This document shows, one piece after another, positions 55,087 to 64,000 of a DNA stretch of 64,000 nt. Position numbers and translations under genes: made by a program. Below the pieces are notes generated by a model. It saw only the letters and a program-made list of their open reading frames with translations, was not told where the DNA came from and searched no databases. Origin of the DNA: Alistipes senegalensis (GTDB taxonomy: Bacteria > Pseudomonadota > Gammaproteobacteria > Burkholderiales > Burkholderiaceae_D); NCBI GenBank assembly GCA_023664945.1, contig JAMPER010000001.1, positions 308,942-372,941 of the forward strand. The letters are read 5' to 3'. How positions within the stretch are numbered: the first letter of the stretch is position 1; every line of letters begins with the position of its first letter.

Positions 55087-58000
55087 ATGCAGACTGTATC
55101 TTCGCGGTTATTCAGGCTTTGGCGCAGGTGGCAGCCTGTCTGGCAATGGTGCCGCCAGACGGCGGCCAACCCGGAATCCGGCGTGATGCGGGTGTGCCGG
55201 GTGCTGCTTAGGGTGCTGTTTGCCGCCTATCTGGTTTTTTGCCTTTTGTTTCTGGGATTGCGTTATGTGGTGCTGCCGCAGATTGCCCGGTACAAGCCGG
55301 ATGTGGAAAGTATGCTCAGCGGGGGAATCGGCCGGCAGGTGACGATTGCCCGGATTGACGCTTCGTGGTACGGCTTTTATCCGCAGCTTGAGTTGAACGG
55401 CCTGGTGATACATGATGCCGAAGGCCGCCCTGCCTTGCGGCTGCCGGAAGTCAAGGCGCTGGTTTCATGGCGTTCGTTTGTGGTTTTTGACCTTTGCCTT
55501 GCCATGCTGGAAATTGACCGGCCGGAGCTGGATATTCGCCGCGGCCGTGACGGGCAGCTGTTTGTTGCCGGATTGCCGGTGGATACCCATACCCGGAAAG
55601 AGGGGGGCGGTATCGACTGGGTTTTGAGGCAGGGAAAGATTGCTATCCGGGACGGCATTATCCGATGGCAGGATGAAAGGCGGAATGCGCCTAGCCTGGC
55701 GCTTGAGCATTTGGATTTTATGCTGGAAAACAGTGCGCGGCAGCATCGTTTGCGCATGGTGGCGCATTCTTCTCTTGTCCGCTCGGGGGAAATTGATATC
55801 CGTGCCCGTTTTTCCCATCCGTTTTTTGCAGGGAGCCTTTCGGATATTTCGGGGTGGAAGGGGGAATTGTATGTTGCCCTGCCGGAGGCGGAACTGGAAC
55901 CGTTAAAACCCTATGTTGATTTTCCGCAGGGCTTGCAGGGCGGCGCAGGGGCCGTCAATGTCTGGATGGCGTTTGACCAGGGACGGATTGCGGATGTGGC
56001 GGCGGATGTTGACCTGAAGCGGGTAGCGTTTCGTTTTTCCCGGGATTTGCCGCTTCTGGCGTTAAAGCAGGTTGCCGGGCGTATTACGGCAAGGGCGTTG
56101 CCGGATGAAGAAGTGCCGGAGGATGCGCCGTTGTTTACCGGGCGCGCCCACACGATTGCGCTTGAGCGGTTTTCTCTGGAAACAGCAGACGGTATCAGGA
56201 TAAAGGACCTGGATTTTGCGGAAACTTATTTTCCGGCCGCTAAGGGGCGGCAGGCGAGAACGGAATTGAAAACAGCCAGCCTGGATTTGGCGACGCTGGT
56301 CAGGCTGGCGGGGTATCTGCTGCCGCCGGAGCAGCGGAAAATGCTGGATGAGTTTTCGCCTTCCGGCCGGCTTGAAGCGTTTTCGCTGCACTGGGAAGGG
56401 CAATTTCCTGATCTGGTTTCCTACCAGCTAAGCGGCGGTTTTTCCCAGGTTGGCATGCGTGCGGTTCCGGCCAGGCCTGTTGCCGGAGAAGCAGGGGATT
56501 TGCAGCGCGAAGGGGCAAGGCCGGCGATTCCCGGTTTTTCCAATCTTTCAGGGCGGGTTTTTCTCAATGAAAAGGGCGGTTCCCTGGAGCTGGATGCCGC
56601 CGGCGCGGCGTTGCACCTGGCTGCCTATTTTCCCCAGGCAGATTGGGTGTTTGATGAGATGAAGATGCGGGCGGACTGGTCCAGGCAGGCGGAGGGGCAG
56701 TTTGTTTTTGTCCTGGAGAAGATGGATTTTTTGCTTGACGGTATGGCGGTTTCCCTTTCCGGCAGGCATACCCGTTTGCCGGATGCAGAAAAGCCGGCGG
56801 GTCCGGGAATGATTGATCTGACGGCGTCTGTGAAGCAGGTTGATATGACCAAAGTGGGACGGTATGTGCCGCTTGGGACAAAAGAGGCGCTGCGCGTTTG
56901 GCTGACCAAAGCGTTTGAGGCCGGGACGGCAAGTAATGTGGCTGTCCGCCTCAAGGGGGATTTGGCGCAGTTTCCTTTTTCCGGTTCCCAAAAAACATCG
57001 GACAGCGAATTTCGTGTCAGTATGGATGTGCATGATGCCCGCCTGAATTATGCGCCCACGTTGTTTGGCAGGGATGGCAAGCCGGTATGGCAGCCGATTG
57101 AAAAAATCAATGGCCGTTTTGCCATTGAGGGAGGGAAGATTCTGATCCATGCCGATACGGCCATGCTGGAGGGGGCGGTATTGTCTGATGTGGATGTGAC
57201 GGTGCCGGATATGCTGGCGGAGGAGGTTTTGCTAGATATTGCCGGTGCGGCGGGCGGGGAGTTGCAGGATTTTGTCCGTTTTGCCAATGCCTCGCCTATC
57301 AATGAGGTAATTGGCGGGCTGACAGAGGAGGCGGAAACAAAGGGCAGGGCGGCTCTCCTTTTGAAGATGCAGATGCCGCTTTCCCGGATGGAGGAAACGC
57401 AGGTAAAGGGAACGCTCCAGTTTGATGGCAACGCGATTCATTTGTTTCCGGATTTGCCGGTGCTGACGATGGCGCAGGGCAAGGTGCATTTTTCTGACAA
57501 GGGCTTTGAGCTGGAGGGCGTTCGCGCCCAGTTTTTGGGCGGGGAGGTGTCATTTTCCGGCGGGACGCGGGAGGGGACCTCGAAGGTGCTTGCCAGCGGG
57601 GAGTTGACGGCGGAAGGGTTGCGCAGGAATTATGCGGGTGAGACCTTGGGCAGGCTGATGGAGCGCACGTCTGGCAAGCTGCCCTATACGCTTTCCATTA
57701 TCCGGAAGCAGGATGCGCCCGGCGGCGGTTATCCGGATATTGCCCTGGAATCCGGTTTGAACGGGTTCGGGATTGATCTGCCTGCCCCGCTGGGGAAGAA
57801 GCGCGGGGAATCCCGGCCGCTGAAGGTGACGGCGCGTATGCTCCCGCCGGTTGGGAAGAACCGGCTGGACGAGATTCGGATAGCTTATGGCGATTCGGTA
57901 TTTGCCCAGTATGAGCGGCAAAAGACGGGCAAGGGGTGGCAGCTGGCGCGCGGCGGGCTTGGGGTGAATGTAAAGCCGGTTCTCCAGCCGGGGTTGTCGT

Positions 58001-59271
58001 TTCATTTCAAGGCACCGCTTCTGGATGTGAATGCCTGGCAGGAGGTGCTGGAGCCGCTGGCGGCAGATACCGGCAAGGCAAAGGGCAGCGCCAAAGCCGG
58101 CGGGGGCGCTCTCCAGTATCTGGTGCCGGGGCAGTTTTTCATTGAGGCGGACGAATTGAATGCCATGGAGTTCAGGCTGACCCATGCGGTGGTGACTGGT
58201 GCGCATCAGGAGGGGCGATGGCTGGCCAATGTGGGTTCCCGCGAAATGAAGGGGCAACTGGTGTGGACGGAGCCAGACGGTTCGCGGGTTGCGGGCAAAC
58301 TGGCCGGGCGCTTTGCTTTTTTGACGATACCGCGTTCGGAGCCGCAAAAGATAGAGGATATTATCCGGCAGGATAATGTGCGCCATATCCCGGCCATTGA
58401 TTTGATTGTGGATGATTTGAGGCTGTTTGATATCAGGCTGGGCCGCGTGGAGCTGGTGGCGAGCAACCAGGCCGGGAAGGGGGAAAGGGAGTGGCGTATC
58501 AGCCGCCTGGCGGTTTCCAACCCGGACGGCCGCCTGCAATCCGAAGGAAGGTGGACGGCGGCGCAGTCGGGCGCTTCGAAAACCCGTCTGGCTTATGATT
58601 TGGAGATTCACGATGCCGGCAGGCTGCTGAGCCGTTTTGGCTACAAGGATATTATCCGGGGAGGGAAGGGGAAAATGCACGGGGATATCAGCTGGGCAGG
58701 GCTGCCTTATTCCCTTGATATTCCCAGCCTTTCCGGGAAAATTGACCTGCATGTCAACAAGGGCCAGTTTCTCAAGGTGGAGCCGGGTATTGGCAGGCTC
58801 TTGGGGGTGTTGAGTATGCAGTCGCTGCCACAGCGCCTGACGCTGGACTTCAGGGATATTTTTTCGGAAGGGTTCGCGTTTGACGAGGTGACGGTGCTCG
58901 CGGAGATTGCCAAAGGCGTTGCCAAAACGGAGAATTTGACCATGAAGGGCGTGCAGGCGACGGTGCTGATGGATGGCAGTGTGGATATTGCCGGGGAAAC
59001 CCAGAATCTGCATGTGGCGGTGCTGCCGGAAATTAATGCGGGGATGGTTTCGCTGGCCTACAGTGTGATTAACCCGGCTATCGGGGTGGGGACTTTCCTG
59101 GCGCAGTTGTTTCTGAAAGACCCGCTCTCCAAGACTTTTACCTATGAGTATCAGATAACCGGATCGTGGGCCGAGCCGAATATCAGTAAAATCAAGAATC
59201 GGGAAAGTTCGAAAGACAAAGAAATGGATACGGTAACGCCAACCGGCAAGGAGGAAACATGGCAAAGGTAG
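55087..59271 (+). CDS. yhdP: YhdP-family AsmA-like envelope protein
   Basis: A 1394-residue protein with one N-terminal membrane segment (about residues 36-62, VCRVLLRVLFAAYLVFCLLF) and a very long periplasmic beta-rich region. The start of that region (SGGIGRQVTIARIDASWYGFYPQLELNGLVI) and the C-terminal AsmA-like part (LHVNKGQFLKVEPGIGRLLGVLSMQSLPQRL, then GVGTFLAQLFLKDPLSKTFTYEYQITGSW) are typical of YhdP. In E. coli, YhdP, TamB and YdbH together move phospholipids to the outer membrane. ATG at 55087 is preferred to the TTG at 55051. Confidence 0.92.
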   Translation: MQTVSSRLFRLWRRWQPVWQWCRQTAANPESGVMRVCRVLLRVLFAAYLVFCLLFLGLRYVVLPQIARYKPDVESMLSGGIGRQVTIARIDASWYGFYPQLELNGLVIHDAEGRPALRLPEVKALVSWRSFVVFDLCLAMLEIDRPELDIRRGRDGQLFVAGLPVDTHTRKEGGGIDWVLRQGKIAIRDGIIRWQDERRNAPSLALEHLDFMLENSARQHRLRMVAHSSLVRSGEIDIRARFSHPFFAGSLSDISGWKGELYVALPEAELEPLKPYVDFPQGLQGGAGAVNVWMAFDQGRIADVAADVDLKRVAFRFSRDLPLLALKQVAGRITARALPDEEVPEDAPLFTGRAHTIALERFSLETADGIRIKDLDFAETYFPAAKGRQARTELKTASLDLATLVRLAGYLLPPEQRKMLDEFSPSGRLEAFSLHWEGQFPDLVSYQLSGGFSQVGMRAVPARPVAGEAGDLQREGARPAIPGFSNLSGRVFLNEKGGSLELDAAGAALHLAAYFPQADWVFDEMKMRADWSRQAEGQFVFVLEKMDFLLDGMAVSLSGRHTRLPDAEKPAGPGMIDLTASVKQVDMTKVGRYVPLGTKEALRVWLTKAFEAGTASNVAVRLKGDLAQFPFSGSQKTSDSEFRVSMDVHDARLNYAPTLFGRDGKPVWQPIEKINGRFAIEGGKILIHADTAMLEGAVLSDVDVTVPDMLAEEVLLDIAGAAGGELQDFVRFANASPINEVIGGLTEEAETKGRAALLLKMQMPLSRMEETQVKGTLQFDGNAIHLFPDLPVLTMAQGKVHFSDKGFELEGVRAQFLGGEVSFSGGTREGTSKVLASGELTAEGLRRNYAGETLGRLMERTSGKLPYTLSIIRKQDAPGGGYPDIALESGLNGFGIDLPAPLGKKRGESRPLKVTARMLPPVGKNRLDEIRIAYGDSVFAQYERQKTGKGWQLARGGLGVNVKPVLQPGLSFHFKAPLLDVNAWQEVLEPLAADTGKAKGSAKAGGGALQYLVPGQFFIEADELNAMEFRLTHAVVTGAHQEGRWLANVGSREMKGQLVWTEPDGSRVAGKLAGRFAFLTIPRSEPQKIEDIIRQDNVRHIPAIDLIVDDLRLFDIRLGRVELVASNQAGKGEREWRISRLAVSNPDGRLQSEGRWTAAQSGASKTRLAYDLEIHDAGRLLSRFGYKDIIRGGKGKMHGDISWAGLPYSLDIPSLSGKIDLHVNKGQFLKVEPGIGRLLGVLSMQSLPQRLTLDFRDIFSEGFAFDEVTVLAEIAKGVAKTENLTMKGVQATVLMDGSVDIAGETQNLHVAVLPEINAGMVSLAYSVINPAIGVGTFLAQLFLKDPLSKTFTYEYQITGSWAEPNISKIKNRESSKDKEMDTVTPTGKEETWQR

Positions 59272-60056
59272 CGGCAATACAGATGGTTTCAACGCCGGAG
59301 GTGGCGGAAAATATCGCGACAGCGCGCAGGCTGGTGACAGAGGCGGCACAGCAGGGGGCCGAACTGGTGTTGCTGCCGGAATACTGGCCGAGTATCGGCC
59401 GGCGCGATGCGGAAAAACTGGAGCATGCCGAGCAGCCCGGGGCGGGGCCGATACAGGATTTTATGTCGGCTATTGCCGGGGAACTGGGCATTTGGCTGAT
59501 TGGCGGCACCCTGCCGCTGGCAGCGCCGGTGGAGAACAAGGTGTTGAATACCACGATGGTTTATGACCCGGCGGGCAAACAGGTTTCCCGTTATGACAAG
59601 ATTCATCTTTTCAGTTTTGCTTCCGGCAAGGAAGCGTATGATGAATCTGCCTATATTTGCAGCGGGGACAAGGCGGTATCGTTTGAGGCGCCGTTTGGCC
59701 GTGTTGGCCTGACGGTTTGCTACGATTTGCGTTTCCCGGAGCTTTTCCGGGCTTTCGGGGAGTGCGCCCTGATTGTGGTGCCTGCCGCCTTTACCTATAC
59801 GACAGGCAAGGTGCATTGGGAAATCCTGCTGCGCGCCCGTGCAATTGAGAACCAGTGTTATGTTCTGGCGGCTGCCCAGGGGGGGCGTCACCGGACGGGG
59901 CGGCGCACCTGGGGGCAGTCTATGCTGATTGACCCGTGGGGAGAAATCAAGGCGGTGCAAATGGAAGGGGAAGGGGTTGTGGCAGGCGAGATTGAACAGG
60001 GCGTGCTGGATACGGTGCGGGAAAAACTGCCTGCATTAAAGCACCGGCGGCTGTAA
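59259..60056 (+). CDS. Carbon-nitrogen hydrolase (nitrilase family, Nit1/YbeM-like)
   Basis: A 265-residue hydrolase with the Glu-Lys-Cys triad: Glu in LVLLPEYWPSIG, Lys in YDKIHLFSF, Cys in GLTVCYDLRFPELFR. The group resembles Nit1/YbeM, whose members hydrolyse deaminated glutathione; glutathione is made by this organism, which fits. The start overlaps the yhdP end by 13 bases, so they are probably co-transcribed. The exact substrate is inferred. Confidence 0.92.
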   Translation: MAKVAAIQMVSTPEVAENIATARRLVTEAAQQGAELVLLPEYWPSIGRRDAEKLEHAEQPGAGPIQDFMSAIAGELGIWLIGGTLPLAAPVENKVLNTTMVYDPAGKQVSRYDKIHLFSFASGKEAYDESAYICSGDKAVSFEAPFGRVGLTVCYDLRFPELFRAFGECALIVVPAAFTYTTGKVHWEILLRARAIENQCYVLAAAQGGRHRTGRRTWGQSMLIDPWGEIKAVQMEGEGVVAGEIEQGVLDTVREKLPALKHRRL

Positions 60057-60198
60057 GGCTGGCCTGGCGTTTCCTGTACCGGAAAGGTTGCCGGTTTGAG
60101 GCGGCGCAGGGCAGGTGTGCGCCTGCCAGCGCAACGGGAGGCAATCCGTTACAATCCCGTCTGATGACTGATGGTTTCTAAAATAGGACGATAGACAC

Positions 60199-61659
60199 AT
60201 GCCTGATACGGAAAACCGGCGGCTGGCTACGGCACGCCGCATTCTTCTGACGCCAAACGGCCTGGATGACGCCCGGTTGATCCAGACGCTGGGGACGGTG
60301 TTTGCCCGCCAGGTGGATTATGCGGATCTGTATTTCCAGTTTACCAAGAACGAGAGCTGGAGCTTGGATGAGGGGATTGTCAAGACAGGCAGTTTTTCCA
60401 TTGACCAGGGCGTTGGCGTCAGGGCAGTTTCCGGCGACAGGACGGCTTTTTCCTATTCGGACGAGATTTCCCTGCCTGCGCTTCTTTCGGCTGCCGAAAC
60501 GACGCGTTCTATTGCCCGGCAGGGAGGGGGCAGCGTAAAGGCGGCGTCATCCCTTCACCGGGTGAGCGGCCATGATTTGTATCGGGATATTGACCCGATG
60601 CCATCAATCAGCGCTGCGCAGAAGGTGGCAATCCTTGAGCGGGTGGATAAGAAAGCGAGGGCGGCTGATCCCCGGATTGTGCAGGTGATGGCCGGGCTGG
60701 CCAGTGAATATGATGTGGTGCTGGTGGTGCGGAGCGATGGCGCGCTTGCGGCGGATATCCGGCCGCTGGTCCGCCTCTCTGTGACGGTGATTGCCGAACA
60801 GGATGGCCGCCGCGAGATGGGCTCAAGCGGCGGCGGCGGACGTTATGATTACGGCTATTTCACTGAAGCCCAGGTTGACCAGTATATTGACGAGGCGGTG
60901 CATGCAGCGCTGGTGAACCTGGATGCCCGCCCGGCCCCGGCGGGAACCATGACGGTGGTTGTCGGGCCGGGCTGGCCGGGGGTGCTGCTGCATGAGGCGG
61001 TGGGGCATGGCCTGGAGGGCGATTTCAACCGGAAAGGTTCCAGTGCATTTTCCGGTATGCTGGGAGAGCAGGTGGCTGCCCGGGGGATTACGGTGGTAGA
61101 TGACGGCACGATTGCCAACCGGCGGGGATCGCTCAATATGGATGATGAGGGCACACCGACGGAAAATACGGTGCTGATTGAAGACGGGATTTTAAAGGGC
61201 TATCTCCAGGACAGCCTGAATGCGCGCCTGATGAATATGCCGCTTACCGGAAACGCACGCAGGGAATCTTATGCGCATTTGCCGATGCCGCGCATGACCA
61301 ATACGCTTATGCTGGGCGGCAGGCATGAGCCCGGCGAAATTATTGAATCGGTCAAGCGTGGTATTTATGCGGTCAATTTCGGCGGCGGCCAGGTGGATAT
61401 TACGAACGGCAAGTTTGTTTTTTCGGCCAGCGAGGCTTATCTGGTGGAAAACGGACGGATTGTCCATCCGGTGGTCGGGGCGACGCTGATCGGGAATGGC
61501 CCGGATATTTTGCGCCGTGTTTCCATGGTGGGCAACGATATGTGCCTGGATGCCGGGGTGGGGGTGTGCGGAAAGGATGGGCAAAGTGTGCCGGTTGGCG
61601 TGGGGCAGCCGACGCTTCGGATTGAGGAGGTGACGGTTGGGGGAACCGGCCGGGCGTAA
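60199..61659 (+). CDS. tldD: Metalloprotease TldD
   Basis: TldD with TldE (PmbA) forms a zinc protease that matures some peptides, such as microcin B17, and degrades unfolded peptides. The 486-residue protein has the zinc motif [18 protein letters not shown] (HExxxH) and the downstream [23 protein letters not shown] and [19 protein letters not shown] blocks. pmbA is not in the window. It lies in the usual betaproteobacterial place between the nitrilase and the DAHP synthase. Confidence 0.96.
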   Translation: MPDTENRRLATARRILLTPNGLDDARLIQTLGTVFARQVDYADLYFQFTKNESWSLDEGIVKTGSFSIDQGVGVRAVSGDRTAFSYSDEISLPALLSAAETTRSIARQGGGSVKAASSLHRVSGHDLYRDIDPMPSISAAQKVAILERVDKKARAADPRIVQVMAGLASEYDVVLVVRSDGALAADIRPLVRLSVTVIAEQDGRREMGSSGGGGRYDYGYFTEAQVDQYIDEAVHAALVNLDARPAPAGTMTVVVGPGWPGVLLHEAVGHGLEGDFNRKGSSAFSGMLGEQVAARGITVVDDGTIANRRGSLNMDDEGTPTENTVLIEDGILKGYLQDSLNARLMNMPLTGNARRESYAHLPMPRMTNTLMLGGRHEPGEIIESVKRGIYAVNFGGGQVDITNGKFVFSASEAYLVENGRIVHPVVGATLIGNGPDILRRVSMVGNDMCLDAGVGVCGKDGQSVPVGVGQPTLRIEEVTVGGTGRA

Positions 61660-61688
61660 TGGCAAAGGCATATCCCCTGAAAATGCGT

Positions 61689-61694
61689 TATACT
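61689..61694 (+). promoter_or_regulatory. Candidate -10 element for the aroG leader
   Basis: TATACT, five of six matches to the consensus, about 28 bases before the leader peptide start. No good -35 is visible in the end of tldD. A small inverted repeat ATGGCT (61695-61700) / AGCCAT (61713-61718) covers the leader's first start codon. Confidence 0.5.
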
Positions 61695-61716
61695 ATGGCT
61701 AAATGATTATTGAGCC

Positions 61717-61812
61717 ATGATGTTAACGATGCTGCGTTCTGCCTGCTTTTTCTTTTTTTACTTTAGCTATTCCAGCCCGTTGGCGGTGGAAGAGCGGTTG
61801 TTGTCCCGATAA
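61717..61812 (+). CDS. Phe/Tyr-rich leader peptide of the DAHP synthase gene
   Basis: A 31-residue open frame starting MMLTMLR and holding CFFFFYFSYSS, with seven aromatic residues in eight positions (five Phe, two Tyr), and ending ERLLSR. A peptide rich in the end-product amino acids right before a biosynthetic gene, followed by a terminator, is the classical transcription attenuator. Ribosome stalling at the Phe/Tyr codons (61747-61770) would occur when charged tRNA-Phe or tRNA-Tyr is scarce. The ribosome-binding site is weak (GAG two bases before the ATG). Confidence 0.8.
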   Translation: MMLTMLRSACFFFFYFSYSSPLAVEERLLSR

Positions 61813-61861
61813 GAAAAACAGACCGATTTTCAGCAAACCGCCAGCGATGGCGGTTTTTTTG
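61770..61861 (+). promoter_or_regulatory. Attenuator of the DAHP synthase gene
   Basis: Three mutually exclusive structures can be drawn. The 1:2 pause hairpin is TTCCAGCC (61770-61777) with GGC and TGGAA (61782-61784 and 61787-61791). The antiterminator 2:3 pairs TGGCGGT (61781-61787) with ACCGCCA (61837-61843). The terminator 3:4 is AAACCGCC (61835-61842) with GGCGGTTT (61849-61856) around AGCGAT, followed by T residues. A ribosome stalled at the aromatic codons would block segment 1 and allow 2:3, so the gene is read when Phe or Tyr is short. Confidence 0.8.
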
Positions 61862-61883
61862 TTTTTGAAAAAGGATACGGAAA

Positions 61884-62960
61884 ATGTTGCACAACACGGA
61901 TGACTTACGAATTCTTGCCATGAAGGAATTGACGCCGGCTTCCCACCTGATCCGCGAATTTCCCTGTACGGAAAGGGTTGCCAGGACGGTGGCAGATTGC
62001 CGGACGGCGCTGCATCGCATTTTGCACCGGAAGGACGACCGCCTGATTGTCATTATCGGCCCCTGTTCCATCCATGACCCGCAGGCGGCGCTGGAATATG
62101 CCTACCGTTTGAAGGAGGTGCGCGAGCGGCTGAACAAGCAGCTGGAGATTGTGATGCGGGTTTATTTTGAAAAGCCCCGTACGACGGTTGGCTGGAAGGG
62201 ATTGATCAATGATCCCCACATGGATCACAGTTTCGAGATTAACGAGGGGCTGCACATGGCCAGGGAACTGCTTTTGAATATCAATGACCTGGGTGTGCCG
62301 GCGGCAACCGAGTTTCTGGATACGATCAGCCCGCAGTATGTGGCCGATATGATCAGCTGGGGGGCGATCGGCGCACGGACGACAGAATCGCAGGTACACC
62401 GGGAATTGTCTTCCGGGCTGTCTTGCCCGGTGGGGTTCAAGAACGGGACGGACGGCAATATCAAGATTGCGATTGATGCGATCAAGGCGGCTTCCCATCC
62501 CCACCATTTCCTCTCGGTGACCAAGGGGGGGCATACCGCTATTTTCTCGACCTCGGGCAATGACGATTGCCATATTATTTTGCGGGGCGGCACCCGCCCG
62601 AATTATGACCGGAGCAGTGTTGAGGCAGCCTGCCGAGAGGTGGCCGAGGCCGGTTTGCCGCCGCGTGTCATGATTGATGCTTCCCATGGCAACAGTTCGA
62701 AAAAGGCGGAAAACCAGGTGCCGGTTTGCGCGACGATTGGCCGGAGTGTGGCGGCAGGCGATGTGCGGATTATCGGGGTGATGGTGGAATCGCATCTTGT
62801 TGCCGGGCGGCAGGATATTGTGCCGGGGCAGCCGCTGACTTACGGCCAGTCTGTCACGGATGCCTGCATTGGCTGGGATGACAGTGTGATGGTTCTGGAG
62901 CGGCTTGCGGACGCTTCGGCAAAACGCCAGGAAAAGATACGGTACAGTAACGTGGACTGA
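61884..62960 (+). CDS. aroG: 3-deoxy-7-phosphoheptulonate (DAHP) synthase, AroG type
   Basis: DAHP synthase condenses PEP and erythrose 4-phosphate, the first step to aromatic amino acids. The 358-residue class I alpha enzyme has the PEP-site segments VIIGPCSIHDPQAALEYA and RVYFEKPRTTVGWKGLINDP, GARTTESQVHRELSSGLSCPVGFKNGTDG, and the metal-site His and Asp in MIDASHGNSSKK. In E. coli the AroF, AroG and AroH isoenzymes answer to Tyr, Phe and Trp; the leader here points to Phe and Tyr. It is preceded by the attenuator and converges with the HAD gene. Confidence 0.95.
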   Translation: MLHNTDDLRILAMKELTPASHLIREFPCTERVARTVADCRTALHRILHRKDDRLIVIIGPCSIHDPQAALEYAYRLKEVRERLNKQLEIVMRVYFEKPRTTVGWKGLINDPHMDHSFEINEGLHMARELLLNINDLGVPAATEFLDTISPQYVADMISWGAIGARTTESQVHRELSSGLSCPVGFKNGTDGNIKIAIDAIKAASHPHHFLSVTKGGHTAIFSTSGNDDCHIILRGGTRPNYDRSSVEAACREVAEAGLPPRVMIDASHGNSSKKAENQVPVCATIGRSVAAGDVRIIGVMVESHLVAGRQDIVPGQPLTYGQSVTDACIGWDDSVMVLERLADASAKRQEKIRYSNVD

Positions 62961-62977
62961 CGGGCAGGGCTTTGGCC

Positions 62978-63802
62978 CTACCGTATCCTGGCAGTAGCTT
63001 CAATCCGGTCCAGGATGGCGGTAACGGCGCGGTCTATGCCCTGGCCGGGGCGGTAATCGGCGGCGGTAAAAAGGGTGGCGCGCCCTTCGCTGACAAGTTG
63101 CCGGGCGTGGTCTTTTGCGCCGGTTTTTTCCGGATGATAGACGGCAATGGCGTGCCCGCCCTGTTCCTTGACCAGCCTCATGCAGGGGATATCGGTTTCC
63201 CCGTCCCCGATGAAGATCATGTTTTCAAAGGGGACCGGCCGCTCGTTCATTGGCACGAATTTGTTGATGACCGAGTTGTCATGCACATCCAGGGTGCCTT
63301 TGTTGATGCGGAAAAGGTATTGGGTTTTGGTGGTGTAGTTGACGGCCAGCGCCGGCCAGCAGGCAATGTTGTTGTGGTCAAACATGAAGGCGGAAGCATA
63401 CACTTTCCGGAATTCATGGTAGATCGGGGTGGCTTCCAGCATTTCCCGGATGCCGGACGAGATGATGAAGTGCTCAAGCCGGATGCCTTTTTCCTGTGCG
63501 TACCGGTTGATGTGCCCGAACCATTTTTCGACGCCGGGGAAAAACCGGATTTGTTTGCCGAAATCGTGGAAGTCTGATTTCCTGACAGGAATATCCTTTT
63601 TGTCGGCGGCCCGTATCATGAGCCACATGTAGGCCAGGATGGTATCCATCTGGTGGGTTCTGGCCAGTTCGCCGGCTTCGGCCCAGAAGTCTTTCGGGGA
63701 GATATCCAGCTTGGGGATGAAGTCGTATTCCTGCATGTTGCCGGGCGACAATGTGCCGTCGAAGTCATAGGCGATGGCGACAGGAATGGGGGCGCTTTTC
63801 AT
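62978..63802 (-). CDS. HAD-superfamily hydrolase of unknown substrate
   Basis: A 274-residue protein with the HAD motifs: DFDGTL with the nucleophile Asp near residue 14, SSG as motif II (IISSGIREML), and GDGETD as motif IV. The insertion between motifs I and II is all-helical (C1-type cap; FWAEAGELARTHQMDTILAYMWLMIRAA). It could act on a phosphorylated metabolite, but context gives no clear hint. It lies between aroG and yajQ and is transcribed with yajQ. Confidence 0.85.
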   Translation of the reverse strand: MKSAPIPVAIAYDFDGTLSPGNMQEYDFIPKLDISPKDFWAEAGELARTHQMDTILAYMWLMIRAADKKDIPVRKSDFHDFGKQIRFFPGVEKWFGHINRYAQEKGIRLEHFIISSGIREMLEATPIYHEFRKVYASAFMFDHNNIACWPALAVNYTTKTQYLFRINKGTLDVHDNSVINKFVPMNERPVPFENMIFIGDGETDIPCMRLVKEQGGHAIAVYHPEKTGAKDHARQLVSEGRATLFTAADYRPGQGIDRAVTAILDRIEATARIR

Positions 63803-63835
63803 CCTTTTTCCTTGTTTGCTGTGCCGGGACGGCGG

Positions 63836-64000
63836 TCAGTCACGGAAGTTGTTGTATTCCAGCGGCAGGTCTTTTACTTCCTTTTTCAGCAGGGCAATGG
63901 CGGACTGGAGGTCGTCTCTTTTTGCGCCGCTGACCCGTACAGTATCGCCCTGGATGCTGGCCTGGACTTTGAGTTTGCTGTCTTTGACCATGCGGACGAT
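63836..64000 (-). CDS. yajQ: YajQ-family protein, C-terminal part only
   Basis: The last 54 residues of a protein that continues beyond the right edge of the window. [32 protein letters not shown] and the NNFRD end match YajQ (DUF520), nucleotide-binding proteins, some of which bind cyclic di-GMP. It is on the minus strand, upstream of the HAD gene, separated by 33 bases. It is cut by the window edge, not broken. Confidence 0.93.
   Translation of the reverse strand: MVRMVKDSKLKVQASIQGDTVRVSGAKRDDLQSAIALLKKEVKDLPLEYNNFRD

Noticed and set aside
57550-59349. A 599-codon frame antisense to yhdP
   Set aside because: Shadow frame; proline- and histidine-rich composition without a domain.

Overview
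The window looks like a housekeeping stretch of a betaproteobacterial chromosome, order Burkholderiales. The support is gene families and gene order: a GshA of the betaproteobacterial ATP-grasp type followed by gshB, an EIIA-Man/HPr/EI phosphotransferase set, metX-metW, ahcY-holin-like-metF, ribBA-ribH-nusB, gpmA-envC-ctpA-moeB divergent from rhodanese-grxC-secB-gpsA, and glnE facing yhdP-nitrilase-tldD-aroG. Oxalobacteraceae (for example Oxalobacter) is my best guess for the family, but the sequence alone does not prove it. Coding density is high. I see no tRNA, rRNA, insertion sequence, prophage or CRISPR array.

Layout. 1-4 kb: one-carbon and activated-methyl metabolism (formyltransferase-like hydrolase, SAH riboswitch, ahcY, metF). 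4-7.6 kb, minus strand: mnmE, ribBA, ribH, nusB. 7.9-10.8 kb: an acetylornithine-type aminotransferase, a small HTH protein and MltB. 10.9-16.4 kb: an apparent six-gene plus-strand run with two tandem histone-deacetylase-like hydrolases, a YlqF GTPase, an unrecognised gene, a one-domain asparaginase and glmU. 16.7-19.1 kb: phosphoketolase. 19.2-28.3 kb: queC, the tamA-tamB envelope pair, a DUF3108 protein, rfaE2, ttcA and folB. 28.3-30.9 kb: the only clearly accessory-looking segment, a 439-base gene-free region with two copies of a 26-bp palindrome, then a classical autotransporter. 31-35 kb: a MidA methyltransferase, a lipoprotein, a DUF1840 protein, comM and ubiK. 35.4-40.4 kb: gshA-gshB, then EIIA, HPr and EI with no sugar permease. 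40.4-45.6 kb: SAM-II riboswitch, metX-metW, an AmpG-like transporter, a stand-alone trpB and pyrE. 45.6-55 kb: moeB/thiF, ctpA, envC, gpmA, rhodanese, grxC, secB, gpsA and glnE. 55-64 kb: yhdP, nitrilase, tldD, a leader-peptide attenuator, a DAHP synthase gene, a HAD hydrolase and the end of yajQ.

The strongest theme is RNA-level control of amino-acid and methyl-group metabolism. An SAH riboswitch precedes ahcY, a SAM-II riboswitch with its own terminator precedes metX-metW, and a Phe/Tyr-rich leader peptide with mutually exclusive hairpins precedes the DAHP synthase gene. The most novel-looking DNA is the paired palindrome upstream of the autotransporter. Starts were chosen from ribosome-binding sites, family N-termini and overlaps with neighbours, so several differ from the longest open frame. 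All functional calls rest on recognised motifs and remembered family sequences; no database search was run.
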